From: CAYVSP01 sp964453655
GTDB lineage: Bacteria > Patescibacteriota > Saccharimonadia > Saccharimonadales > CAYVSP01
DNA length: 37,648 nucleotides
Reading direction: 5' to 3'
Assembly (NCBI GenBank): GCA_964453655.1
Contig: CAYVSP010000005.1
Coordinates: 1-37,648 of the forward strand
The first letter of the stretch is position 1; the number at the start of each line of letters is the position of its first letter. The notes below the pieces were generated by a model that worked only from the letters and a program-made list of their open reading frames with translations, was not told where the DNA came from and searched no databases. This document shows, in pieces, positions 1 through 5,611 of this stretch. The translations under genes were made by a program, and so were the position numbers.

Positions 1-413
1 GCTGCTAAGTTATCTTCTAGCTTAAGAGCTTGCTCAAACGCCGTCGCGGCCTTTTCATAGTTCTCTGTCTCATAATAAATAAGCCCCAAATTGTGCAAAC
101 TTGAAGCCGTAGGTTCTATAGATGAAGCTATCTCAAAACAATCGATAGCATCCTTATATTCTTTTTGTTTAGCATAGAGAATGCCGAGCCGGTTATAGGC
201 AGCGGCGTTCTTTTGATCAATCTTAAGAATGGTTAGCAATGCTTTTTCGGCCCGTAGGAAGCGGTTCTCACGCATACCTTGATGCGCAATGTCCCAAAGC
301 TTGCCAAGCTTATCACTAATCTTGCGAGGCAGAGGAGATAACTCTTCGCTTCTAAATTTAGCGCCCCAGAATGTCAGAAAGCCGAAAAAACCAACGAGTG
401 CAAGTTCGAGCAT
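1..413 (-). CDS. TPR-repeat protein, 5' part only (runs off left edge)
   Basis: The first 137 codons are visible; the 3' end lies outside the window. The N-terminus has one hydrophobic stretch (residues about 2-18, LELALVGFFGFLTFWGA), then a basic linker, then helical repeats of TPR type from about residue 50: 'AAAYNRLGILYAKQKEYKDA' and 'SLHNLGLIYYETENYEKAA' carry the W/L-G-Y-A spacing of TPRs. It is probably a membrane-anchored scaffold facing the cytoplasm; partner unknown. The start is ATG at 413. No Shine-Dalgarno is seen, but TACAAT lies seven bases upstream, so the message may be leaderless. It follows holB by 18 bases. Confidence 0.75.
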   Translation of the reverse strand, partial: MLELALVGFFGFLTFWGAKFRSEELSPLPRKISDKLGKLWDIAHQGMRENRFLRAEKALLTILKIDQKNAAAYNRLGILYAKQKEYKDAIDCFEIASSIEPTASSLHNLGLIYYETENYEKAATAFEQALKLEDNLA

Positions 414-420
414 AGGCCAT

Positions 421-426
421 ATTGTA
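421..426 (-). promoter_or_regulatory. -10 hexamer TACAAT placed for a leaderless start of the TPR gene
   Basis: Reading the minus strand, TACAAT is followed by seven bases and the ATG at 413, so the predicted transcript start is at or within a base of the A. No good -35 is visible (best is TTGCAG at too short a spacing). The support comes mainly from the same layout at seven other starts in this window. Confidence 0.4.
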
Positions 427-431
427 CCAGC

Positions 432-1301
432 TTAGTGCAACTGCAAGAAGAGATGGGTTAAAAGCAACTTGGTATTGGCATTTAGTTGTAGTTGGCTTGC
501 GGCGTCATAAGCTGCTTGATAACGGACTTGCCAGCGCACTAAGCCAGTTTGATCCTTCTTTTGGGCGCTTACTAGAAGCCCAGCTTTGCATATCCGTTTT
601 AGGACATCGAACCTGTCGATTAAAGTTTCCTTGCTGGCTGACCAATTATCGACTTGCTGCAAGCGTTCAAACAGATTAAGTTGCAAAAGTTTTTTAGCAG
701 CTTCAACAGCTTCTATAACAGGATGTTCACTATCACTTTTAAGCAAAGTAATTGCTAGACCAAGCCTATTACCGCTATAAAGCAGGGCTTTTTGAATATC
801 TGCTGCCGCATATCCTTTCTTAATTAAGTAAGCCGTCATATCTTTTTCCTGCAACATCTTAATATCGATATGCTGAGTCCGGGAGTAAATGGTGGGCAGT
901 ACGCTTTGTCGCGAGCGAGCGGTCAGTATAAAAACTGTATCAGATGGCGGTTCTTCTAATATTTTTAAGAGCGCATTTTGCGCTTCTGTAGACATAAAGT
1001 GTGCTTCTTCAATGAACACAATACGACGAATCTTTTTGTCACCGATTGTCTTAAGTTGAAGCTTTCGCTGAAGATTGCGTATATCATCAATCGCAATTGT
1101 GCGGTTGTCGGGTTTGATGAATAACAATGACGTAGTGCCTTCCTCGTCTTTAGATAAATTCAAGAGCTCGCGGGCTAGGCTGTCGGCAATTGTTTTTTTG
1201 CCCACACCGTCTGCTGCAATCAACATAACCGCATGCCCGGGTGCAGATTTAAAGGCTAGCAGTTGGCTAGCGGTTTGCTGATGTAGCAATAGTTCGTCCA
1301 C
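432..1301 (-). CDS. holB: DNA polymerase III delta'-like clamp-loader ATPase
   Basis: AAA+ protein of 289 residues resembling the delta' subunit of the DNA polymerase III clamp loader, which opens and loads the sliding clamp. Visible: 'LLLHQQTASQLL' at the N-terminus as in delta'/DnaX proteins; a Walker A-like 'AADGVGKKT' near residues 28-36 (first glycine replaced by alanine); Walker B-like 'IVFIEEAH' (family DEAx); 'AQNALLKILEEPP', diagnostic for clamp-loader subunits; and 'TIYSRTQH', where the SRC motif reads SRT. I chose GTG at 1301, five bases after the rluD stop, because it begins right at the conserved region; a TTG at 1349 would overlap rluD and adds 16 unconserved residues. A short DnaX paralogue is the main alternative. 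Confidence 0.8.
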   Translation of the reverse strand: MDELLLHQQTASQLLAFKSAPGHAVMLIAADGVGKKTIADSLARELLNLSKDEEGTTSLLFIKPDNRTIAIDDIRNLQRKLQLKTIGDKKIRRIVFIEEAHFMSTEAQNALLKILEEPPSDTVFILTARSRQSVLPTIYSRTQHIDIKMLQEKDMTAYLIKKGYAAADIQKALLYSGNRLGLAITLLKSDSEHPVIEAVEAAKKLLQLNLFERLQQVDNWSASKETLIDRFDVLKRICKAGLLVSAQKKDQTGLVRWQVRYQAAYDAASQLQLNANTKLLLTHLFLQLH

Positions 1302-1305
1302 GCAA

Positions 1306-2178
1306 CTATTCCAGCTTCTGTTTAAATTCCGATGGAAGGGGAGCTTCAAATGTATGCAGTAAATGATCAGGCAAGACTAAGGCGAGACTAAGCGCATGAA
1401 GATACAGCCTGCCAGATGGTTCACCGCCATAGAAGGCATCCCCTAGAATTGGATGCCCTAGCTGTTTTAAGTGAACTCTTAGCTGATGCGTGCGGCCGGT
1501 CAATGGTTGCAGTTCAAGCAAACTGAACTTAGAAGCAGCAGTTAAGACTTTGTATCTTGTTTGAGCCGACTTACCACCAACCGCCACACGAAAAGTGGCC
1601 GGCTTTTTGGGGTTGCGTTCAATCGGCATGTCAATAACTCCCTCTTTACTGGGTAATATACCTGAAACAATTGCTATATAGGTCTTTTGGACTTTGCGGT
1701 AGCTAAATTGGTTTTGCAGCCATTTCAAGGTTTCACTATTTTTGGCACAAACCATTACACCGCTGGTAGCTCGATCAAGCCGGTGGACAATACCGGCTCG
1801 CATTCCTTTTTGTTGAGTTTTTTGGCGCACAAAAGAGGCAACCGAAGGTTCGTCCCAGTATTTACTACGGCTATGGCTGATAATGCCGGCTGGCTTATTT
1901 ATGACTAACACATCTTTATCCTCATAAATAATTGGCAGCTCAATGGGTGCTATATTTTGCAAATCCTGCGCCTCAAAGTCGGTTTCAAGTTTATCGTCTA
2001 CTTTTACTTTACTACCAGCTTTAGCGCTCGCCCCATTCAATGTTATTCGTTCTTCGGCAATAAGCCGGTGAATATAACCACGGCTTAGCGAAGGAAAAAG
2101 CTCGCCAGCCACAACATCAAAGCGCTTGCCGACCTGTTCCGGCAAAATGCGCAAGGTCTTTGCCGGTTTAGTCTTCAT
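1306..2178 (-). CDS. rluD: RluA/RluD-family 23S rRNA pseudouridine synthase
   Basis: About 290 residues. An N-terminal S4-type RNA-binding domain ('SRGYIHRLIAEERITLNG', residues about 30-50) precedes the pseudouridine synthase domain. The catalytic signature 'GIVHRLDRATSGVMV' carries the nucleophilic aspartate of the HRLD motif, and 'LLELQPLTGRTHQLRVHL' is the second family motif. It isomerises uridine to pseudouridine in large-subunit rRNA; RluD is the best match, but RluC or another RluA-type enzyme cannot be excluded. I chose ATG at 2178, inside the end of the 49-codon gene before it, so translation is probably coupled. A TTG at 2238 in the same frame would extend it by 20 residues without family similarity. 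Confidence 0.88.
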   Translation of the reverse strand: MKTKPAKTLRILPEQVGKRFDVVAGELFPSLSRGYIHRLIAEERITLNGASAKAGSKVKVDDKLETDFEAQDLQNIAPIELPIIYEDKDVLVINKPAGIISHSRSKYWDEPSVASFVRQKTQQKGMRAGIVHRLDRATSGVMVCAKNSETLKWLQNQFSYRKVQKTYIAIVSGILPSKEGVIDMPIERNPKKPATFRVAVGGKSAQTRYKVLTAASKFSLLELQPLTGRTHQLRVHLKQLGHPILGDAFYGGEPSGRLYLHALSLALVLPDHLLHTFEAPLPSEFKQKLE

Positions 2179-2317
2179 GCTGTTTCTTCTTTTTTGAACC
2201 AGAGAACGAGTCTTTAAAAAAGCGAATTCCCAAGGCAACTGCGCCGATGCCTAAGGCTAGTTCAAACAAACTATGGCCCAGATGCTCAAAACCTCCAAAT
2301 AAACCCTTCTCACTCAT
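2168..2317 (-). CDS. Small single-span membrane protein (49 aa), unrecognised
   Basis: This 49-codon gene bridges trpS and rluD. Its ATG overlaps the trpS stop in an ATGA arrangement (2314-2317) and its TAA lies past the rluD start (rluD ATG 2178, stop 2168-2170), so all three are probably translationally coupled. The product has a hydrophobic core (HSLFELALGIGAVALGIRFF, residues about 15-34) and a strongly basic tail with four consecutive lysines, as in a single-span inner-membrane protein with its C-terminus inside the cell. It contains no tryptophan. I do not recognise a family. The case for a real gene rests on the tight double overlap and the sensible membrane topology. Confidence 0.6.
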   Translation of the reverse strand: MSEKGLFGGFEHLGHSLFELALGIGAVALGIRFFKDSFSGSKKKKQHED

Positions 2318-3336
2318 TGCTTTGATCGCAAACCAATAGCACGTTGCACACTAACAAGTTTTTGGTTGGCTTGCCGGTTCATTACCTCTTCGCTTGTCTC
2401 CAGTTTTTGCATGACCGTGTTCATATCCACCTGCTTTAGCTTGCTTTGAAATTCGTCTACAAAGTCCGCAAGCCTATCGCTTACCTTCTCTTTTAGGGGC
2501 CCGTACTTCGCCTGCCCCACAAAATCATTCGGATCACCGCCTAAAAGCTTTAAGATGTCTAGTAAGTTACTGATGCCGGGCTGATTTTGGTAATCATAGT
2601 TAATTTTGCCTAGCGAATCAGTCGTGGCGGCCATAACTTTTTGACGGGCTTCGTCAGGACTATCGTTCAGAAAGATGACGCCTTTGCCGCTTTCGTCACT
2701 CTTGCTCATCTTTTTGGCCGGGTCTAGCAGATCACGAACCCGCAACCCTTGATCCTTGCCAAAGAACCTATGTTGATCTGCTACAGGTTTAGGCACTGTA
2801 AAAAGAGCCCCGAACCGCTTGTTCATGCGCTGTGCCAAGTCACGGGTAAACTCTAAGTGCTGTGTCTGATCATCTCCGACGGGTACATAAGTTGCGTTGT
2901 ACAATAGTATATCTGCTGCCATGAGCACTGGGTAATTAAAAAGGCCTGCAGTCACTCGCTCTTTTGATAGTTTTGCTGCCTTATCCTTAAACTGTGTCAT
3001 GCGGCTAATCTCGCCGTAACCACTAAAGTTACTTAGTATCACCATCAGTTCACTGTGAGCTGGGACATGGCTCTCACGAAATAAGCAGACGTCAGGTATA
3101 TCAAGCGGGAGACCGGCGGCGGCGTATACACGGATGTTCTCAATGATTTGTTGGTATAGTGTGCTGTGGTTCACGGGCGTATTGAAGCTATGTAGATCGG
3201 CCATCATTAGATTGACCTGGTAGTCTCGTGAGTGTTTTTTTGCCATATCAATCAAAGGCAAGAGTGCACCAAAATAATTACCAAAGTGCAGGTCATTATT
3301 TGCCCTAAGGCCTGTTAAGATTACTGTTTTACTCAT
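2314..3336 (-). CDS. trpS: Tryptophanyl-tRNA synthetase
   Basis: Class Ic aminoacyl-tRNA synthetase of 340 residues, usual bacterial length, charging tRNA-Trp with tryptophan. Visible: 'LTGLRANNDLHFGNYFGAL' with HFGN as the HIGH signature; 'MMADLHSF'; 'YPVLMAADILLY'; 'VPVGDDQTQHLEFTRDLA'; and 'KKMSKSDES' as the KMSKS loop. ATG at 3336 has a strong Shine-Dalgarno (GGAGG). The protein contains no tryptophan at all, which is sensible for an enzyme needed when tryptophan is scarce. It lies downstream of a Trp-codon-rich leader and terminator (3676-3804) with one small gene between, and no terminator separates them, so I infer that attenuation reaches trpS. Confidence 0.96.
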   Translation of the reverse strand: MSKTVILTGLRANNDLHFGNYFGALLPLIDMAKKHSRDYQVNLMMADLHSFNTPVNHSTLYQQIIENIRVYAAAGLPLDIPDVCLFRESHVPAHSELMVILSNFSGYGEISRMTQFKDKAAKLSKERVTAGLFNYPVLMAADILLYNATYVPVGDDQTQHLEFTRDLAQRMNKRFGALFTVPKPVADQHRFFGKDQGLRVRDLLDPAKKMSKSDESGKGVIFLNDSPDEARQKVMAATTDSLGKINYDYQNQPGISNLLDILKLLGGDPNDFVGQAKYGPLKEKVSDRLADFVDEFQSKLKQVDMNTVMQKLETSEEVMNRQANQKLVSVQRAIGLRSKQ

Positions 3337-3406
3337 ATTTCCTCCATTATATCTTAAATTTTCGTACGACGCCTCTTGCCTACTACACCTTAGCCTTTTC
3401 GCATTA

Positions 3407-3658
3407 TCAGTTTCTTCTATAGATTGTCATGCTTGATGTGCCTGGTACGAAAATATAGCCATTAGATAACATTTCAGCAATTTCCTGACTACTATAGGTG
3501 TCGTAATCTACTTGGCCCTGGAATCGACAATCACCTTCGGAAAGTGCTTCGTAGCCGTAGTGAAGCAAGTCTTCAATAGACAATACGTGACTATTACCAT
3601 CATTCATATATCCACAGCGGTAAAGTCCATCCGGACTTCCATCATTAAATTCACTCAT
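3407..3658 (-). CDS. Unknown 83-aa protein, first gene after the Trp-leader attenuator
   Basis: Acidic, soluble-looking protein of 83 residues with no recognised family. It is rich in Gly, Asp, Ser and Tyr, has two cysteines ('YRCGY', 'EGDCRF') and no tryptophan. ATG at 3658 is chosen because a strong Shine-Dalgarno (AAGGAGA) sits at the right spacing; an in-frame upstream start near 3700 would read through the terminator hairpin. It sits directly behind the terminator at 3676-3697 and about 70 bases before trpS, with no terminator between. It may be a tryptophan-stress protein co-regulated with trpS, but that is context only. Confidence 0.75.
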   Translation of the reverse strand: MSEFNDGSPDGLYRCGYMNDGNSHVLSIEDLLHYGYEALSEGDCRFQGQVDYDTYSSQEIAEMLSNGYIFVPGTSSMTIYRRN

Positions 3659-3675
3659 CTTGTTCTCCTTACAAT

Positions 3676-3697
3676 TAAAAAACTCCCTTGCGGGAGT
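3676..3697 (-). terminator. Intrinsic terminator, presumed attenuator before the 83-aa gene and trpS
   Basis: On the minus strand ACTCCC (3697-3692) pairs with its perfect complement GGGAGT (3687-3682) across a four-base loop GCAA, followed by a run of six T. It ends only a few bases before the Shine-Dalgarno of the 83-aa gene, a place where an unconditional terminator makes no sense. Its 5' arm can instead pair with 3734-3740, inside the leader peptide frame. Confidence 0.85.
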
Positions 3698-3762
3698 CAC
3701 TCTAAAACTTACTAAAATTCACAAATTCAAATAGACTCCCAAATATATTGAGAGTTCCACCA
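3682..3762 (-). promoter_or_regulatory. Trp-codon attenuator: competing hairpins A:B, B:C and C:D
   Basis: Four segments, read on the minus strand. A = ACTCTC (3755-3750), just after the two adjacent TGG codons (3762-3757). B = GGGAGTC (3740-3734), at the end of the leader frame next to its TGA. C = GACTCCC (3698-3692). D = GGGAGT (3687-3682) plus the T run. A pairs with B (six pairs, one G-U), B pairs with C (seven perfect pairs) and C pairs with D (terminator). A ribosome stalled on TGG TGG would cover A, free B to pair with C and prevent termination; a ribosome at the TGA would cover B and allow it. This is the logic of the E. coli trp attenuator; the mechanism here is inferred. Confidence 0.7.
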
Positions 3763-3804
3763 AGCTCCTTGTTGCACGAAACCGTTTAGTATAATGTCTA
3801 GCAT
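3727..3804 (-). CDS. Leader peptide, 25 aa with three Trp (two adjacent)
   Basis: A 25-codon frame starting one base after the TAA of the 81-aa gene. It reads MLDIILNGFVQQGAWW and then NSQYIWESI before TGA. Trp is at residues 15, 16 and 22, 12 percent against about 1 percent in normal proteins. The tandem Trp codons sit exactly one hairpin arm before the antiterminator segment, and the stop lies beside that segment. A purine stretch (GGGGAAA) about seven bases before the ATG may serve as ribosome-binding site, or reinitiation after the 81-aa gene may be used. The peptide itself probably has no function beyond being translated. Confidence 0.62.
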   Translation of the reverse strand: MLDIILNGFVQQGAWWNSQYIWESI

Positions 3805-3805
3805 C

Positions 3806-4051
3806 TTATTTCCCCTGTCCAGCTTTGGTTAACTGCTGATAGCGAACACACATTGGCTCATCAAGCTGCTTACATGTATAGCAATTGGGCTCATTATCAA
3901 TAATCATAAGACACGTTCCACCGACACGCTCAAGACGGCTGACGGCGCGACCTCTGGAAACGAATACATGCGCATTTTCATAGGTTTCGTTGACTGTGTC
4001 CAACCCTGCTACGTATCTTAGCTCATCAAGTGTTAATATTTCTCTTACCAT
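3806..4051 (-). CDS. Unknown 81-aa protein with four clustered cysteines
   Basis: Small protein of 81 residues, no recognised family. The C-terminal half has Cys47, Cys57, Cys60 and Cys68 (spacing C-x9-C-x2-C-x7-C, 'NCYTCKQ' at the centre), which could bind one zinc. No tryptophan. ATG at 4051 has AGAAGG upstream at good spacing; a longer frame reaching 4114 would start inside the terminator hairpin. It lies directly behind the terminator at 4075-4099 and ends one base before the Trp-rich leader frame. A small zinc protein in a Trp-attenuated unit recalls anti-TRAP of Bacillus by logic only; I see no homology. Confidence 0.72.
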   Translation of the reverse strand: MVREILTLDELRYVAGLDTVNETYENAHVFVSRGRAVSRLERVGGTCLMIIDNEPNCYTCKQLDEPMCVRYQQLTKAGQGK

Positions 4052-4074
4052 AATTCTTTGCCTTCTTATTACAT

Positions 4075-4099
4075 TAAAAAACCACCTGTTTAGGCGGTT
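4075..4099 (-). terminator. Intrinsic terminator before the 81-aa gene, presumed attenuator
   Basis: Minus strand AACCGCC (4099-4093) pairs with GGTGGTT (4086-4080), seven pairs with one G-U, six-base loop, then a T run. It may also end the large ribosomal transcript from rpsI. It lies about 24 bases before the ATG of the 81-aa gene, downstream of that gene's likely promoter, so it must be conditional if that promoter is to express the gene. Confidence 0.8.
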
Positions 4100-4138
4100 G
4101 CTTTTCCCAGACACAAAGTAAATACTAGCTTACCGCCT
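4092..4138 (-). promoter_or_regulatory. Antiterminator pairing for the first attenuator
   Basis: Minus-strand AGGCGGT (4138-4132), in the last sense codons of the 21-codon leader frame, is perfectly complementary over seven bases to ACCGCCT (4098-4092), the 5' arm of the terminator. The two structures exclude each other. A further perfect eight-base inverted repeat CAAAGTAA/TTACTTTG (4175-4168 with 4121-4114) would close the leader into a larger stem when no ribosome is on it. Confidence 0.6.
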
Positions 4139-4190
4139 CCAATGAGTCTGTAAACCAAAAATATAAATTACTTTGCATGTCTTGTGACAT
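4125..4190 (-). CDS. Leader peptide, 21 aa with an aromatic run (LYFWF)
   Basis: A 22-codon frame including its TAG, reading MSQDMQSNLYFWF and then TDSLEAVS. The run Leu-Tyr-Phe-Trp-Phe lies about five codons before the antiterminator segment, and the stop lies beside it, as in amino-acid attenuators. The ATG is seven bases after the -10 hexamer TATAAT (4203-4198), so the peptide would be made from a leaderless message. With one Trp and two Phe codons the sensed amino acid is less clear than for the second leader; tryptophan is favoured only by the neighbour trpS. Confidence 0.5.
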   Translation of the reverse strand: MSQDMQSNLYFWFTDSLEAVS

Positions 4191-4196
4191 GACAAG
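4176..4196 (-). promoter_or_regulatory. Two overlapping palindromes at the predicted transcript start
   Basis: CATGTC-TTGT-GACATG (4176-4191) and CTTGT-GACATG-ACAAG (4181-4196) share bases, so only one can form at a time as RNA. They begin just after the -10 hexamer and cover the first 16-20 transcribed bases. They could be an operator for a repressor or the first switch of the leader RNA. Nothing in the window says which. Confidence 0.4.
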
Positions 4197-4197
4197 T

Positions 4198-4226
4198 ATT
4201 ATACCACCACTATTAGTAGCTGTCTA
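4198..4226 (-). promoter_or_regulatory. Promoter of the attenuator / 81-aa gene / trpS unit
   Basis: TAGACA (4226-4221, five of six to the -35 consensus), 17-base spacer, TATAAT (4203-4198, perfect -10). The -35 overlaps the TAG stop of rpsI. The predicted transcript start is at or next to the ATG of the first leader peptide (4190). This is one of the best sigma-70-type promoters in the window. Confidence 0.75.
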
Positions 4227-4622
4227 GCGTTTAGTAAATTGTCGCTGTTTGCGGGCGCCGCGCAGGCCAAACTTCTTGCGTTCTTTTTCGCGAGGGTCAC
4301 GCCCAAGTAGGTCGGCCCGTTTTAGTGTACTTCTTAGATCTTCATTCATAAGGGCTAGAGCTTTTGCAATGCCCAGCTGTATAGCATCAACTTGACCACT
4401 GTGGCCGCCACCTGATACCACTGCGCTTACGTCATACTTATTATGCAGCTCAACTACCACTAACGGGCGCTCCAGCTCTCTAACTAGGCGCTTACTGGTG
4501 CCCAGGTACTCTTGGGCCGGTTTGCCATTTATAGTAATTTGGCCTTTGCCGCCCTGCAAACGAACGCGGGCTGTTGCGCTTTTGCGTCTTCCTAAAGCAT
4601 AAAAGTAACTGTCTTTAGCCAT
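4224..4622 (-). CDS. rpsI: 30S ribosomal protein uS9
   Basis: Full-length uS9 (132 residues), a small-subunit head protein whose C-terminal tail reaches the P-site tRNA. Visible: 'ALGRRKSATARVRL' at the N-terminus, the signature 'SGGGHSGQVDAIQLGIAKAL' and the conserved end 'FGLRGARKQRQFTKR'. It follows rplM directly (rplM stop adjoins the ATG) and is the last gene of the alpha-type block, as rplM-rpsI often is when linked to rplQ. Its stop codon overlaps the -35 of the next promoter. Confidence 0.98.
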   Translation of the reverse strand: MAKDSYFYALGRRKSATARVRLQGGKGQITINGKPAQEYLGTSKRLVRELERPLVVVELHNKYDVSAVVSGGGHSGQVDAIQLGIAKALALMNEDLRSTLKRADLLGRDPREKERKKFGLRGARKQRQFTKR

Positions 4623-5063
4623 CTACTTATCTTCCCTTAAGCTAAGCGTCAGTGGCTTCTGGGCTGTGTGCTCATGCTCGTTGCCAGGATATACCTTAAG
4701 TCTTTTAAGTCGACCGGCGCGCAATTTATTAACAGGCAACATTCCACGAATGGCATGCTCAACGACTTTAGTAGCGTCTCGTTGCATCTGTTCTTCGAGC
4801 GTCCGCTCCTTTAGGCCACCAGGGAATTGGCTATGTCGATAGTAGGTCTTGGTTGTTGTCTTATTTCCGGTAACGACTAGTTTTTGGGCATTAACTACAA
4901 TCACAAAGTCGCCACAATCAATGTGTTGGGTAAATTGAGGCTTGCCTTTTCCTATCAATAATTGTGCTGCTTGGGTGGCAAGGCGGCCAAGTGGAATTTG
5001 GCCAGCATCAAGTACGTACCACAGTCGTGTCACATCGGTTGGTTTAGCGCTATAGGTTTTCAT
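4623..5063 (-). CDS. rplM: 50S ribosomal protein uL13
   Basis: uL13 of 146 residues, an early assembly protein of the large subunit. Visible: 'VLDAGQIPLGRLATQAAQLL', 'TQHIDCGDFVIVVNA', 'FPGGLKERTLEEQM' and 'IRGMLPVNKLRAGRLKRLKV'. The family pattern GML-P-N-LGR is kept apart from a small change at its end. Start ATG 5063 shares its A with the rplQ stop (TAATG), so translation is coupled to rplQ. Confidence 0.98.
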   Translation of the reverse strand: MKTYSAKPTDVTRLWYVLDAGQIPLGRLATQAAQLLIGKGKPQFTQHIDCGDFVIVVNAQKLVVTGNKTTTKTYYRHSQFPGGLKERTLEEQMQRDATKVVEHAIRGMLPVNKLRAGRLKRLKVYPGNEHEHTAQKPLTLSLREDK

Positions 5064-5608
5064 TAGCGATCACCTCTGCGCCCGGTTCGTTTAGGAGCTT
5101 GGATGTTTTGGGCTGCTTTGCTTGCGGATGACTTTTGCTCTACAAGCGGCTTGTTGGAGCCTTCATCCCGACTGCCTAGGTCATGTTGTTGCTTTTTTGG
5201 TTGTTTTTGAGTATCTTTTGCGGCATCGGCTTCAGCCCCAGAAGCTTTGATATCATCAACAAAACTGACTTGTGCCATTTGCGCATTATCGCCGCGGCGT
5301 CTGCTTTTTGCTTCAATTTTTAAATGGCCGCTGTTTCGCTTGTTAAGTTTTGGTGCGATTTCATCCATTAACTTATGAGCACTTGCAACTGTTTGCAAAT
5401 CTTGCAATAACTGCCGGCGAGCAGCTAGATCGCCTCGTTTGGCTTTAGTAATGAGCTTTTCAACATAAGGGACTAGCTCTTTAGCCTTAGGCATTGTGGT
5501 TTGAATTGCCTCATGAATAATCAAAGCCTCAGCTAAACTCTTAAGTAGAGCCTGTCGCTGATCACGTTCCCGGTGAAGCTTTCTACCTTGATAGCCGTGT
5601 CGATGCAT
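5063..5608 (-). CDS. rplQ: 50S ribosomal protein bL17 with long C-terminal tail
   Basis: The first 120 residues are a normal bL17 ('RKLHRERDQRQALLKSLAEA', 'TTMPKAKELVPYVEKLIT', 'RRGDNAQMAQVSFV'), which sits near the exit tunnel of the large subunit. The remaining 60 or so residues form a low-complexity polar tail rich in Lys, Gln, Asp and Ser, giving 181 residues against about 115-130 in most bacteria. The tail is probably disordered. It follows rpoA by three bases. Confidence 0.96.
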   Translation of the reverse strand: MHRHGYQGRKLHRERDQRQALLKSLAEALIIHEAIQTTMPKAKELVPYVEKLITKAKRGDLAARRQLLQDLQTVASAHKLMDEIAPKLNKRNSGHLKIEAKSRRRGDNAQMAQVSFVDDIKASGAEADAAKDTQKQPKKQQHDLGSRDEGSNKPLVEQKSSASKAAQNIQAPKRTGRRGDR

Positions 5609-5611
5609 ATT

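Noticed and set aside
1302..1349. TTG start at 1349 for the holB-like gene
   Set aside because: It adds 16 residues without family similarity and overlaps rluD; the GTG at 1301 begins at the conserved region.
3346..3351. TATAAT directly before trpS as a promoter
   Set aside because: No -35 fits, and the transcript would start inside the strong Shine-Dalgarno (GGAGG) that trpS clearly uses.
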